A DNA stretch of 64,000 bases from assembly GCA_963693085.1 (NCBI GenBank), contig OY856413.1:102250801-102314800 (forward strand). Reading direction: 5' to 3'. The notes under the pieces are model-generated. The model did no database searches. It had not been told where the DNA came from and was given only the letters and a program-made list of their open reading frames with translations. Positions 23,377 through 36,476 of the stretch are shown piece after piece (the first letter of the stretch is position 1; each line of letters starts with the position of its first letter). The stretch is from Alisma plantago-aquatica (lineage: Eukaryota; Streptophyta; Magnoliopsida; Alismatales; Alismataceae). The position numbers and the translations under genes are program-made.

Positions 23377-24940
23377 CTAAACATTTAGATCATTCAGATC
23401 CAAGTTGTCTTTAGCTAGGTCATAATCCTTGTCACTATTTGGCTCAAGTCTCAGGGATGTAGGTGTAGCAACTTCCACGTCACCATCGTCATCTTCTTCA
23501 GCATCATCACCTTCTTCCCCACCACCCTCATCTCCATCCTCATCACCACCACAATCATCATCTTTCTCATCCATCATGACATCCACAAAAGGAAACATAG
23601 AATTCATGTCTAGACACTTGTTGTTGAGCTTATTTTGGGCATTTATTTACTGACAACCAATTTGTTTGCCTGAGGAAAGATAGGAGTGGAAATCCAACCA
23701 AAATTGGCCAAGAGAAGCTATGTGGGATCCAGTAGGAAGTGCTAGTAGTTGGGATAGGCTCGGAGGTGGACAAGATGAAATAGGTGGAGGTCCAACAGCA
23801 CAAGCAGAGTGAGTAGCATAAGGAGCATATTGGTTAGTCGGGTAGAACTGATCATATGCATAAGTAGCAGAGTCAATGGTAGAGAAAGATGAATTATATG
23901 TTGGATAAGGTGAAGGGAAGTATAGGTCCATGTTTGACATGATGTGAAAATACCCTAGCAAAGATGTTCATGAACCTACATCTGATAGGCATTCTGGTAA
24001 ATCATGTCACCCATGAGAGTCTCATTGGATGCCAAGAAAAAATCCATATTAGGTCTAGGTAATGTTGGAGGGGGCTGATTCTACTGACTAGTTTGGGAAG
24101 AAGACGCACTACTGGTCTTATGGAAAGTTGTTTTCACTAAAGTCTCACTAAGATTTCATATTTGCAGGATAGTCGAAATCATGAATGAGAGATTTTTCAA
24201 TGGGAACATGAAAGAGACCACAAATAAGGTTAGGGTAGGGGGATTGGGAATCATTGGTGTTCTTGGAGTAAAAGTTGGTCTTGTGGTGAAGAATGTATTG
24301 ACCCCACTTAAATTTGGTCCCTTTTAGAAGATAATAGACTATCACTATAGTATATTCTGCAATGTATGTTTGATTTCTCTTTAGGTGGACATTTGAGTTG
24401 ACCATGAGAGCAATGTGGTGAGTCTTGAAGTCTTTCAGAGTCTGAGAGGGAAGGATGTCATTCTTCCTATAAGGTATCTCATGTTTCTTAAAAAACTTAT
24501 GCATGTAGAAAATGGAGAGTTTAGGGTCAAATCTTTTGTAAAAAAAGGTTAACATGGTTCCGTTAAGTTATCTCAAAACCACTAGTTGGACAGGATCCAA
24601 TTAGATAAGAATTGTGAGAATACTCAGTGTTTTGGATCCTAACTCTAGTAACCAAGGAAGATAGAATGATCAATATATTGAGTGGAGGCACCAAAGCGGT
24701 GTAGTTTCATGTAAGATTTGTATATAACTCATGAACTAAATATAGTAGGAATCAGAGAAACAAATGTGTTCACACAATATGCCGCAAGACATTGATCAAG
24801 AAGAACATCTTTTGTATCTAGGTCTCAGATCCTATAGTTAACAAAAGCTCGGAAGGGAAAGGGAGACAAGGGAAGTAGTTTTATCTACATAACAACAGAT
24901 TGAGTATTGAGAAACTTAATGCCATCATGGAAAAAAAACT
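23377..24940 (-). pseudogene. Element E env-like / third ORF, degenerate
   Basis: Open pieces follow one another on the - strand: 24940-24560 (several stops), 24555-24148 (135 codons), 23961-23647 (104 codons, rich in Tyr/Pro/Ser) and 23607-23377 (76 codons). The last is strongly acidic, with a Glu/Asp/Gly run at about 23440-23560. The position after pol and before the primer tract is where SIRE-type elements carry an extra ORF. I see no convincing signal peptide or transmembrane segment, and no function can be assigned. The acidic C-terminal tail parallels the one in D's env-like gene. Confidence 0.5.
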
Positions 24941-24945
24941 TACCA

Positions 24946-26515
24946 AAAGGATTAGAAGGGGGATCGAATGAGGTAGGAGTTGTGGAGTTTCATTTTTTCC
25001 ATATTCCCTTTGACCAGTGGATTGTGTCAACAACTGTGGATTGGGAAGGAAGGTTGCAAGACATATACCTAGTCCTAGAGAAAGTCCAATGACTTATCCT
25101 TATAGTGGTGTGTATTTCTTACAAACTGCACCTGAAAAATTGTTGGCAGTGGCCTCCTGGTGTAGCACCATAGATGGCGGTTGATGACATCCTACTAGTA
25201 GGGGAAAATGTCATCCACACCTATACATAGTCCACGTGGACCATAAGGAATTGCATTCATTCTTTTGGAATGGACAAGAAGGATTTGACCCTTTGAATGT
25301 CAACCTACTACCATTGACTTGCTCTCCCTTGTTGTCTCTCCCTTTGACGGGTAAGACTTGCTCAGGATCTCACATTACCACAACTATGAGAGGAAAAAGA
25401 TTTTTAGAGCTTATTATTGTTTCTTTTGAAAGCCTTTACTGTCCCTCTATTTATAGGAGGTCTAGGGTCAGGTTTCCTGGATCATCTGGGTGTCAAAGAG
25501 ACTAAATTTCATGAATTTTCTAGAAGCAGTGAATGTCAAACCAGTTGGTTCACTGCTGAATTGGTCAGCTCACATGTGAAATGATTGGTTCAACACTTGA
25601 ATCGATTGCTTCACATTGTTTCATATTTTCAAAAATATTGGCTTTAATATGTGGATTAATGCACAACATGACATCAACATTAGTCATTGATTCAATCGTA
25701 TTGATCATCCAAGCAGTTAGTTCACAATCTGAATCGGTCAATTCATACTTCTAAACCAGTCAGTTCACTTTCTGAACCGGTCATTTTAGACTTTGAAACG
25801 CCAATCTTGTTCAAATTGAATACATAAACACTTTAGTAACCAAGTTAAACCATTTCATGAGTAAAATCCTATTCTGGGTAAATCCTATGTATGTGACCCT
25901 ATAGGTCCCAAATTACATAGGTATTTAATGTTTATAACCAACTTATGACATCACAAGCAACTAGCGGTATCTAGTAACACATCATTACTACCCAAGTAAT
26001 TGGAAAGTTGGAGAACAACTTCAACCCACAATATAAGGTTAGTGTTATAGTGATTGTATAGTTCCTTTGTCTCTGATATCTAGATTGAACTCGAGGCATG
26101 GAATTGCCATCCTCTTAGCGTTCAATCCATGTTCCTTGAACTAGATTAGACTGTATGAGATGCATGCCATCTCGCATATCATATAATTGATTCACATGAT
26201 TATGGTTGTATGTTTATTAGTCTTGCTTGTCAAGCAGCCAGGGTATCAACTCCAGTAGGACGATCAAATCCCATATATATCACTCACATTCTATCCCCAT
26301 GTGTCACAATGTATCTGAGCATCACCTTTCTGGAAACCCTTATTCCAGGTCACATTGGATAATGTTAAAATACATCAAACGACATGTAATGAGTGCAATA
26401 ACTTCTTTTTTAAGAACCTAAATCACCACTATCACTATGAGAGTTGATTCTGACTACCATTCAATTGTTTCTATGCATCATTCTCAAGGTGTATCTGTCC
26501 GATACACTATTCTAT
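24946..26515 (-). repeat. Element F 3' LTR, missing its U3 start
   Basis: Homology to the 5' LTR at 52772-54656 runs from about 24998 to 26515. It includes the GAACCGGT/AACCAGTCAGTTCAC array (25540-25800). About 330 bp present at the start of the 5' LTR (54656-54330) are absent; RNase H sequence joins the LTR directly near 26515-26535. The last roughly 50 bases at the left end differ from the 5' LTR, so that boundary is uncertain. Confidence 0.7.
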
Positions 26516-26529
26516 AACAAGTACATATG

Positions 26530-27946
26530 TCTGGCACACTATTCTTTAGCTTGTGCAATAGCTCCATTGTTGTCAAATACAACTCTACTACATCGCTGAT
26601 ACTTGGAACCACCCCAAGTTCAGTGATGAACTTCTTGATCCAAATAGCTTCCTTTGTTGCATTGATGTAGAGATATACTCGACCTTTACTATAGAATTAG
26701 AAATTGTTTCTTACTTAGAACTCTTCCAGCTTACTACTCTATAGTTAAGGAAAAGCACAAATCTAGATTGCAATCTACATCATCTTTGTCAGTTTGGAAT
26801 CTTGCATTGGTGTAACCCTTTACCACCAATTCTTCCTCACCTCCATAGACAAGGAATGAATTCTTAGTTCTTCTCAAGTACATAAGGATGTTTTTAAAGA
26901 CATTCTAGTGGCCTTCATTGGGATCTGACTGATGTATTCTCATCATGGTCAATGCATAAAAAACATCATGATGAGTACGTAACATTGTTTACATGATAGA
27001 TCCAATTGCAGATGCATACGGAATCTTACTCACGTGTTCCCTTTCTTCACAAGAACTGGGACATTGAGCTCTAGAGATGCTAACACCATGAGACATGGGT
27101 AGGTTTCCTCTCTTGAGTTCTACATGTTGAACCTCTTCAACACTTTGTCTATGTATGTGCTCTGACTTAGGCCTAGAAGCCTTTTAGATCTATCTCTATA
27201 GATCTTGATTCCTAAGATATAGGATGCTTCACCTAAGTCCTTCATAAAGAATGTATTTCCTAGCTAGGTTTTTATCTTCTATAAGGTAGGAACGTCATTC
27301 CCCATCAATAGTATGTCATATACATTCAATATGAAGGATACAATCATGATCCCACTTACCTTCTAGTAAACACATGGTTCATCTTCATTTGGACTAAAGC
27401 CAAACTCTGTGACAGTTTCATCAAATAAAAGATTCCATCCCCGAGATGCTTGCTTCAATCCATAGATTGACCTTTGTAGGTTATATACTTTATTTGCATC
27501 CTTTGGATTTATAAAACCTTAGGGTTGTGTAATGCACACACCCTCAAGAAGATTCTTATTATGGAATGTGATTTTAACACCATCTACCAAATCTCATAGT
27601 CCTAATAAGCTACAATGGCAATCATGATCCTGATGGACTTAACCATGGCAATTGCAAAAACAGTTTGATCATAGTGAACACCTTGAACTTGTCTAAAACC
27701 CTTTGCAACCAATCGACCTATATAGGTTTTTACATTACCATCCATGTCAGTCTTCTTCTTGAAGACCCACTTGCACCCTATTGGTTTTGCCCCTTCAGGT
27801 GGATCTACCAAGGACCATACCTTATTGGTGTACATGGATTCCATCTCAGATCTACCAAGACATTTCTCATATTCTGGTTCCTTAACAACTTTTAGGTAGG
27901 TTGTTGGCTCATCATCAATGACCAAATCATCAACTTCTTGAGTCAC
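26530..27946 (-). pseudogene. Element F reverse transcriptase and RNase H
   Basis: Copia RT begins with the block EMESMYTNKVWSLVDPPEG and KPIGCKWVFKKKTDMDG (27870-27730), typical of Tork-like elements. The YVDD catalytic box reads NVYD (complement of 27315-27326), so the first catalytic Asp is lost. The LKRFNM block, the HVSK-type stretch and the RNase H motif NNGAIAQAKE (about 26560) follow in shifting frames. RNase H stops early, because a deletion joins it to the 3' LTR. Confidence 0.8.
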
Positions 27947-29407
27947 AAGATAACTAAATTTTTCTGGCTCAAGGTGTCTCCTACTAGATCTGTGAGGTTC
28001 CCATGTTACAAGAGAATTTGAGACTACACAACACTTTGTGACTCTCTATGTTCCTCTTGTACCTCTATTGGCACAATGTTTTCTTGTATTTCTCGAGCCT
28101 CTTCGAGTTCTACTTTTCTCCCACTAATTCTTTTTGAAGTGAATTCCTTTTCTAGGAATACAACATCCCTGGAAACAAACACTTTGTTGTCAGATGGAGT
28201 ATAGAAGTAGTATCCTTTGGTTTACTTAGGATATCCAACAAAATAACATCTATCCATCTTGGTTTCAAGCTTTTCAATAAACTTATTTCTCACATAATCT
28301 TCCCATCCCCAAATCTTCACAAAAGTCACATTGGGAAGCTTCCCATACCATATCTCATATGGTGTCTTTTGAAATGATTTAGATGGCACACAGCTTAGTG
28401 TAAATGTTGCGATTTCTAGAGTGTGTACCTAAAAGGAAGTTGGAAGATTAGACTCATCATTGACCGCGCCATATCTAGTAAAGTACAGATCCTTCTTTCC
28501 GATACATTTTTATGTTGTGGTGCTCCAGGTTGAGTCCATTTTGATACGATAACACAATCTCACAAAAGGTCGTCAACTCTTTCCTTAAGTACTCTCCACC
28601 TCAATTAGAATGAAGTGTTTTAATAATTTTACCAAGTCATTTATGTACTTCATTCATGAGTTCCTTGAACTTTTCAAGAGTATTTGACTTATGTTTCATC
28701 AAGTAAACATATCCATACCTATTGAAGTCTTCAGTAAAGGTAATGAAATATTGGTAACCGCCTCTATAATTTTTCCAAAAAGGTCCACATACATCAGTAT
28801 GTATGAGTCCCAATATACCATTTGTCTTTCACTATGACCAGTTAAAGGAGCCTTTGTCATCTTACCCAACAAACAAGATTTGTATGTCTCTATTGATTCA
28901 AAATCAAAAGAGTCTAGATATTCATCTCCATGGAGTCTAGAAATGTATTTCTCATTGATGTACCCTAGATGACAATGGCAAAGGTATATTTTGTTTGAGT
29001 TATCAAGTTTTAATCTTTTGGTATTTACGTTATAAACATTTGTCTCTAGATCTAGTAAATATAGACCATAGGACATCATGGTATTACCTTAAAAGATCTC
29101 ATCTTTTGAAATTGAGCATTGGTCTTCTTTGTATGAAATACATACCATTCTTGTCCATACAACATATAGATATAATGTTTCTATTACTAGCTAGTACAAA
29201 ATAGTAGTTCTTTAACTCTGTTACAAGCCTCATGGATTGAGATAAATGATAGGTTCCAACTGCAGTGGCAACAACTCTTGCACCATTGGCAACGTGGAGT
29301 TTGACCTCACCCTTTCTTAAAGGCATACTTATTTTCAAATCTTGCATATATGAACATATGTGATCTCCACATCCCGTATCTAGTACCCATGATGAATCAG
29401 TAGACAT
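27947..29407 (-). pseudogene. Element F protease and integrase
   Basis: The protease starts at about 29400 with WVLDTGCGDHIC (active-site Asp-Thr-Gly intact) and a VANGARV flap. GAG-pre-integrase and the zinc-binding domain follow at 29079-28850 (CHCHLGY...YKSCLLGKM; the first Cys of the CxxC pair is Tyr). The integrase core (DLFGKI) lies below about 28800. Downstream to 27947 the integrase C-terminus is fragmented by stops and shifts. In copia order integrase precedes RT, as here. Confidence 0.8.
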
Positions 29408-29656
29408 TATTTATCTCAATATCATATATACCTGAAGTAGATATCTTTATCCCTTACTTTATCTTCTTGAATCCCTTTAAGTGCAAAGGACTAATTCCTT
29501 TTGCACCTACCTTTCTCCTTGTATTGAGTAGACATTATTTTTCTCAATATCATATATACCTGAAGTAGATATCTTTATCCCTTGCTTTATCTTCTTGAAT
29601 CCCTTTAAGTGCAAAGGACTAATTCCTTTTGCACCGACCTTTCTCCTTGTATGGAG
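29401..29656. repeat. 128-bp tandem duplication in element F
   Basis: The segment beginning tagacattattt at 29401 repeats from 29529 with only a few substitutions. The unit is not a multiple of three, so it shifts the gag-protease frame. Confidence 0.85.
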
Positions 29657-30350
29657 TGATTAAGACTTGGACTTTAGCTTAGCCTCAAAACTCTTTTTTT
29701 CCTTGATTTCATCCTTGGACTCCACTCCACTGATCACCATCACGAGTTAGTCCTTCTACATTCATGCTTTGGCATTTATAACCATGCCAAGAAATTCTAA
29801 CAGTGGTTTGGCCAAGTTACTCAAGTAATAACACTTGATAAACTGGCTATATGATTCAGGTAATGATTGTAGAATCATATCCATGTCCAACTCTTAGCTT
29901 AAAGGGAATCCCAATCTCTCAATATTTTCCACATGCCAAATCATATTGAGCACATGGGTCTCTACCGGATCTCCTTCTATCATCATACACTCCAAGATTG
30001 CCTTTGAGACATTGTGCCTTTCTTGCTTTGTATGATTCTAGTTCATGTTCTTAAGATTTGTTTCCATCTCAAGAATCCCCATGTCTTCATACTTCTCATG
30101 CAACTCATAGTTCATGTAGCATAGCATGCGGTGCTAATGTCTAAGGTATCGTTGGCATGCTTCCAATAAGAATCCACCTCAACCCTAGGCACATTAGGAG
30201 CATGTTCCACTGGCACTGGTGTATCTTGGATATAGATATTATGCTTATCATTGAGAACCCTTCTCAAAGTACAAAACTAGTCACGAAAGTTTGTCCCATT
30301 TAGTTTGTCCCTTTAAGGATCGATCAAAATGATGATTTGTTTTCCATTCA
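29408..30350 (-). pseudogene. Element F gag
   Basis: The start is near 30345 and leads into the KLNGTNF motif of copia gag (about 30310). The WKHANDTLDI block and a later LPESYSQF-like block (about 29850) are recognisable. Stops and shifts are frequent. A 128-bp tandem duplication (29401-29528 and 29529-29656) falls at the 3' end, where the nucleocapsid-protease junction should be; a clear CCHC knuckle is not visible. Confidence 0.7.
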
Positions 30351-31551
30351 TTTCTACAAAATAAATTTGCAATTTGTCAAAACCCTTTTGATTTAATTTT
30401 ATTAAAAAATCACAATATTAATTATGCCCTTAATTAATAATCACTCCCACTATTTTGTTCAAATTTATAGATCTTACATAAGCATTCAAAAGATTGCAAC
30501 GTACAACCTTCTAGTGAGACAAGATCCAAAATAATTAAGCTATTAACTGGCCAACTCCAGCATCCATAACCAATTATAAGGTAGGAGACATTTACTTATT
30601 GGGTCTCATGCAATTCTTAGATAGATGGTATGCACAACATCTTGCCATACTCCATTTGCATGCTTCTAGGCACTTAATCTCATTAAGGTCACCTAGTTAA
30701 GCTTGCCCCAAAAACCAACATGATAGTAGTCCACCATGCTTGGCATGCCATGACAACTACAATCATTCTTCCATGAGATAGACAGCACAACTCGCTTGGC
30801 ATGCCCACGCTTAGTCAATCAAGCTTTTCATGTATGTTGCTTATTGAAATCATCTAAGATATGATATTGGATTAATGAATTTATATTTTTATAAATACAT
30901 ATATACATATCCAATCACCAAATTCTAATAATATGTATCATATACTTACTATATCCACAAGAGAAACATGCAATCATAAAATATGAGTGATGGTTATGGT
31001 CATACTAATGTAATTTTTTGGAACCGCAAATAATTGCTACCACATAAGGTCCACATCATATGTAGCAACCTATTGTTGAAGAAGACTTGTGCTGGAACCA
31101 GTCTAGATCCATCGAATCAACTCTTGAACTGACAGATTGGCCTCTTGGTCGGTTGGTCTCTTTTGATTAGCCTACAGTTCAAGCATCATCTCGACTCCTC
31201 CATTCAATCGGTTGGGTAACCAGTCGAGTGATCATATCCTCCTATTGTTTGTCCTCCTAGGTCCCCCAATTGTGACTTCTGAGTCAGTCAACTCATCTAC
31301 TATAGAATGCCTTCTTTTAGCAAAATAGGATATAAAACTATCTTATTCCTATTTAACATATTACACTATAGAAGTGAAACCTTGAGTTACATTTTAGGGG
31401 AGTATAGGAACTTACATATGGAATAAGAGATAGAGGCTCAGTATGCAAATTTAAAAGGCATGAATAAAACCATTCAATTATGCACACATATCTAGGGGTA
31501 TTGGCCATAACTACGCTTACATCCATCATCAAAAAAATTTCAGGGCAATGC
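30351..31551 (-). other. Element F leader, proximal part
   Basis: Untranslated leader between gag and primer site, AT-rich, without frames of interest. It includes the repeated word CTTGGCATGCC (near 30747 and 30800). The leader is interrupted by the LINE at 31571 and resumes at 36423. Confidence 0.65.
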
Positions 31552-31570
31552 ATATATATTGCATATATCT
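31552..31570. repeat. LINE target-site duplication, copy 1
   Basis: The 19-mer atatatattgcatatatct is exactly repeated at 36423-36441. It adjoins the T-run (poly-A on the - strand) of the LINE. Confidence 0.8.
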
Positions 31571-31654
31571 TTTTTTTTTGGGATAAGGTAAAATATTACT
31601 ATTTCAAACGGAGTATAGGGGACGTATCAAAAACCCCAAATATTGTACATGCTT

Positions 31655-34600
31655 TTACAATAGCCCCCACATTCTCAGATTCATGGTATCCATCCCAACC
31701 ATGCTCTTGGGGTTAGCTTTAAGGAACCAAACAAGACTATTGTTAATAACATTAAAAATGGTGGTGTTATCTCTCGGTCTTCTACCATGCAGCCTACTAT
31801 TACGTTCACCCCACACATGAAACATGGGGGATGTGATGAACAAACCCCCCAAAATTCTGTTCTTGTGGTTACCTGCGGTCTTCTCAAGCATCCAATCCAA
31901 GGCAGCATCCATATCCAAAGGTGCATGGCCCCCCCAGCCATATTTCAAGCATCCTCTTCTCCATATGTAGGCCGAGAAATTACATTCAAAGAAGATATGT
32001 TCATGTGTTTTTGTGATATTGTTACATAGTAAGCACAAAGGATCACACTCCCTACCCCATCTAATAATCCGATCTCTAGTGGGCAGCCTTCTTATTATTG
32101 TTCTGTACGCCCCAAAACTCCACTTTGGGCATCTAGGCTTTAACCAGATGATTTCGAACCACCTAGCTTGCGGAAGCAGCTTCTTGATCCTCCAAGGTTT
32201 AATTTTCTCCTCAGGAGCCGTCAGGCTTTGTAGCTGGTAAAAAGGTTTCAGCTCCTCAAAGATTCTATTCATTCTAACCTAAACACTCGAGTCACCAGTC
32301 TTCAGCTCCCCACCCAGGTTCCCATACCTCTCTCTCAGCCAAGCAGCCCACGGAGTATCCGGGAAATCGAGGAACCGATCCACTCTTCTAGCAGTAGCTC
32401 CCCAGGCGATATCATACGGGCAGCACATCCCCAAACCCCCTGCATGAAGAGGTTGAGCAATAGTCTGCCATTTCACCGCATGAACACCCCCACCCCACAA
32501 GAAGCTCGCAGCTATCGCTCTGAATTTATCCAAGATGAAAGCAGGTAACTCAGTCTGCCCACACCAATATCTCATCTTCGCATTAAGAACAGCCTTAATG
32601 AGGATCCCCCTACCCGCCATGGAGATGGTTAAGGCAGACCACTTATCCACCACCCTTCTGAGATCATCCACACACTCCACAAAATCTTTCCCTTTTCCCC
32701 TTCCTCCCGAGAGCGGAATCCCCAAGTATTTGGTAGGAAATCTGCCCAACGATATTCCGATGGCTTCTTTCAACCTTCCCCGTCTCCTGTCGCAAGACCG
32801 TGATAGGAAAACATTGGATTTAATGGTGTTCATGTACAGGTTGGTAAGCTCTCCAAACCATTTCATCATCCTTCTGAGAATCCTCAAGTTCTTTGAGGTA
32901 CCCGCCATGAAAAATAACACATCATCAGCAAAGATCATGTGTGTCTTTACCTTGACACCTTTCACCTTGAAGGTCTTTATTCTACCTTCATGCTCCTCCA
33001 TATCAGTCATATTCGTAAGGTTCTCCATAAAAATCATAAACAAAAGGGGGGAGAGTGGATCTCCTTGCCTAAGGCCATTACCCGCTCTGAACATCCCATA
33101 GGGCACCCCATTTATAAGAATAGAAAAGGAAGTAGTCTGGACACATTCTTTAATAATCTCAATCCATCTCCTCGAGAACCCAAGTGCCTCCAAGGAACAC
33201 CATAATGCCTCCCACCGCACATGATCATACGCCTTGAAGATATCCATCTTGATGCAAGCTTTTTTGGTAGATTTTGAGACACCAAAATCAACTAAGAACT
33301 CTTTGGCAAGCAAGGTATTATCCGCTATGGATCTACCTTTCACAAAAGCGGCCTGGTTGTTGGAGATCAAGCTTGGAAGCATATCCTTCAATCTCGTAGC
33401 AATAAGTTTTGATATGATCTTATAAATAACATTGCAGCAAGCTATCGGTCTGAAGTCAAAAATTTCAGTAGGTGACGCGATCTTTGGAATCAGTCTGATG
33501 AAGGCATGGTTAGCTTGTCTAACCATTCTACCCCCCACAAGAAACCACCTCGTAGCCCTGCACACCTCTGGACCAACCACATCTGAAAAAAATTTGCATT
33601 AAATCCATCCGGGCCCGGAGCTCTGGAAGCTCCAATAGAGAAGGCAGCTTTTTTTATTTCCTCATCATCAGCTATTTTCAAGAGGCTTCTGTTCATCTCT
33701 CCCGTAACCTTGTTTTGTAAGTTAGAAGTAATATCACCCCGGTTACTTTGTTTATAGGATTTAGAAAAAAACTCCACAGCAATCTTCGCCATCTTGTCCA
33801 CTTCATCCACTAAATTACCCTCAACATCAATAAGGTTATGAATGTGGTCTTTCATTTCATTCTTCTGAACCGCTGCATGGTACACCTTTGAGTTGGTGTC
33901 ACCATCCTTGATCCACTTGATTCTACTTCACTGCCAATAGTATAGTTCTTGCGCTTTCTCCAACTGGAGCAGCCTTTTCCCGCTTTATCTTCCTCCTCCA
34001 TACTTCTGTAATAGCCTGGTTTCTCTCTTAGCTCCCTAGCCACCCTGCCATACTCATTCCTGGAATTTTTTACAAGGTTATCCAAGTTGATCATCTCCTT
34101 GGACCACTTCTCAAGCGCCTTTTTCACCTCTTTCAGCTTGCCGATGACCACAAACATGGGATTCCCAGGAATATCAGTATCCCATGCTTGTTTAACCGTT
34201 TCCCTGAAGTTAGGCCAATCAATCCAATGATTCAGAAATCTGAAAGGTCTGTTGGGTTCTTCTTTCTTCCTTAGGTCCATCTACATCCAAGCATGGTCTC
34301 TATTAGGATGGGCCCCTAATGCTATAGAAGCATTAGGATAGGTCTCAAGCCATCTGATGTTCACCAAACCTCTATCGATATTGCTAGATATTCTTCTCAT
34401 CGGGCTTCTTTTGTTGTGCCAAGTTGTTATACCACCCCTCATATTGAGCTCAATTAAGTTGGCTTCCTTGACGGCATCATTAAATCTTTCGAGAATCAAA
34501 TCTGGAACCGGAAGGCTGCCGACCTTCTCACTGGCCTTCCTAGTACTGTTGAAATCACCCACCACAAGATGTGGTAATTCCTGCTGTGTTGTATTCGTGA

Positions 34601-35066
34601 TGTAATCCCAATGTCTTCTTCGGTCTCTTTCAGCATTGAGACCATACACCGCAGATATGACACAATGGAATCCACCACCATTGATGCAACTCAACATGAT
34701 CTATTGGTCTGATTCAAAAATGGGTTGCACATCCCACACCAAAGGACTCCACCCTACTACAATTCTCCCACCCTCAACCTATTCCAAATTAGAGGTGTAC
34801 GCCCACCCTCTCGGGAACAGGTTCTTGATATTCTCCTTCATCTCTCTTTTGATTTTTGTTTCTAGGCAGATAGCAAGTTGGACACCTTTCTCCTCTAGGA
34901 TCTGTAGGAGGACTCTCTGCTTCCCCGGGCGAGAAGCACCTCTGACATTCCACACCATGAGCTTCATTGGACATTTTTGGTCTACCCCCCCCCTTCCAGA
35001 GGATGCAGCAACACCTTGTCTTCTCCTTCCCCTTCCCCTTCCTCTTCCTCCCCTATCTCCTCCCAC
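31655..35066 (-). pseudogene. LINE ORF2: endonuclease, reverse transcriptase, zf-RVT
   Basis: The apurinic-type endonuclease starts near 34970 with VWNVRGA, then LETK, VVGDFN and SNIDRG; the last motif reads RDH where SDH is usual. RT spans about 33580-32279 with the Asp-bearing MDIFKAYDHV, GNGLRQGDPLSPLLF and an intact FADD box (complement of about 32930). A zf-RVT domain (32150-31960) with SFGAYR and CLLC...H...C closes the protein. I see no RNase H. Stops near 34780, 34698, 34278 and 32277 and frameshifts near 33880 and 33570 inactivate it. It would nick target DNA and copy LINE RNA. Confidence 0.88.
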
Positions 35067-35081
35067 TCCACTACGAGTGGA

Positions 35082-36299
35082 TCATCTTGCACTGTCGGGT
35101 TCAGCAACAACATCATCTGTCAGTTCCTCTAGCACCTGGAATGGGTTGGTACCATCCACACCCAAAACTGTTTCCGAGATGGATGCATCCTGGGTCATCT
35201 CTATTTCCTTCTGTATACCTACTGCCTCCCTCCCCTGCTCCTCCGAGTCGGGGTGATCATGCTGCCGCTCCTCCGCAGGATTGAACAGCTCTGCTACCTC
35301 TGCCACCAGCACCCCGTTGGCCAAAGAGTTCCCCTCAGAGGAGGTCGCCGCAAGCGGCAGAAGAGACAGGTTGACAGGCTGGTCTTGGATTGTTGTCGTC
35401 GGCACAAGAACCTTGCTATTGTTCCTTCTGTTCTTCCTTCCATGTGGTCTCATAGTCCTTGATCTCCCCTGCATCTCACTGTCAGCACTGGTCTTTCTCT
35501 GTGTGTTTGGGCATTGCTCAGGCAAATGCCCAAACACCCTGCAGGCATGGCAACGATCAGGTAAGGCATCATACACAACCTTGATCTCCATCTCCTTCTC
35601 GCCTGAAAGCTCCAACATGATGCTTGATGGTGGTTGTTTAGCAGCACTGATCTCCACACAAAGGTGCGGCGCACCCAGGTGTCGACCTTCAGTGACAAAG
35701 TCGACCACCTTTGGAGTCCCGATCGCATAGCCCATGATCGACAGAGCACGCCTCGACCAATGTCTTCCCAGATCAGGGAGTGTCACCCAAACCGGCGCCG
35801 AGGACAGACCCACGCGTTCCACATCCCCTTCCGGAGTCCATTTCCAAGTCAAAACCAGTTTATTGTCAAAGAACCATGGCCCCTTCTCCAGCGCAGTGGC
35901 CATGTCTTCTTCGGTAGCAAATCTCTCCAGGAACAGCCTATCCTTTAGCGGCAAAATTTGAAGTTCACCCTTCGGCTTCCATGATCTCAGCATCCAACCA
36001 TGGAGCTAGTTCAGCACGCATCTCCGTCCAAACACCTGAACCACCACAGAGGTCTTATGGAAATCATCCATCGCTTCCATAACAGGGTCCGACATTCTCA
36101 TCCAGGGCCTATCGTCATTGCTTTTGAAGGTCAGTTGTAAAGGATCCCCCGGTTCCACCATCGGCTGGCGAGATCTCTGAACTCTGAAAGAATTGCTCAC
36201 CTTCTCGGCCCAGGCTCTCGACGGCGGGCAAGGGCCCACCGCCTCTGTCATCTCCGCCACCTTCTCAGTCGTCTCCGCCACCTTCTCTGTAGAGGCCAT
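35082..36299 (-). pseudogene. LINE ORF1: DUF4283-like RNA-binding protein
   Basis: ATG at 36299 (MASTEKVAE, preceded by repeated TEKVAE-like units). A DUF4283-like region (DRLFLERFATEEDMATALEKGPWFF) and a CCHC knuckle CHACRVFGHLPEQC follow, then a basic and an acidic tail. A single TAG (complement of 36006-36008) breaks an otherwise open frame of about 400 codons. ORF2 begins just downstream at about 35066. ORF1 proteins bind LINE RNA and chaperone target-primed synthesis. Confidence 0.85.
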
Positions 36300-36318
36300 C
36301 GTGATGATTCATATATAA

Positions 36319-36444
36319 GCATTTAATCAATATAATTGAATTTTTTAATCATTTATTTTGTTTCATAATATGTGAATATTTAAATTGATTAATATGAATA
36401 TCTAATTATATATATAAATCAGATATATATTGCATATATCTGAT

Positions 36445-36476
<32 letters not shown>

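Larger units (their letters stand above)
31571..36422 (-). mobile_element. L1-type LINE
   Basis: A non-LTR retrotransposon with ORF1 and ORF2, a poly-A tail (T-run ending at 31579 on +) and an exact 19-bp target duplication. It is about 4.85 kb, inserted in element F's leader. The coding part ends at ATG 36299. The outermost 5' stretch, 36319-36422, is not LINE-like: it is an inverted copy of flanking target DNA. Few lesions and higher GC than its surroundings suggest a relatively recent insertion. Confidence 0.88.

Noticed and set aside
23429..23653. Ser/Pro-rich + strand frame
   Set aside because: Complement of the acidic tail of E's third ORF; composition is a by-product.
32535..33101. 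188-codon frame on the + strand
   Set aside because: Antisense to the LINE RT with its FADD box; no independent motif.
34636..35256. 206-codon Pro/Ser-rich frame on the + strand
   Set aside because: It lies opposite LINE ORF1/ORF2, whose domains are clear on the - strand; it is a shadow of GC-rich coding sequence.
36446..36472. (TA)n run as a separate microsatellite
   Set aside because: It is part of the right arm of the inverted repeat and is reported there.
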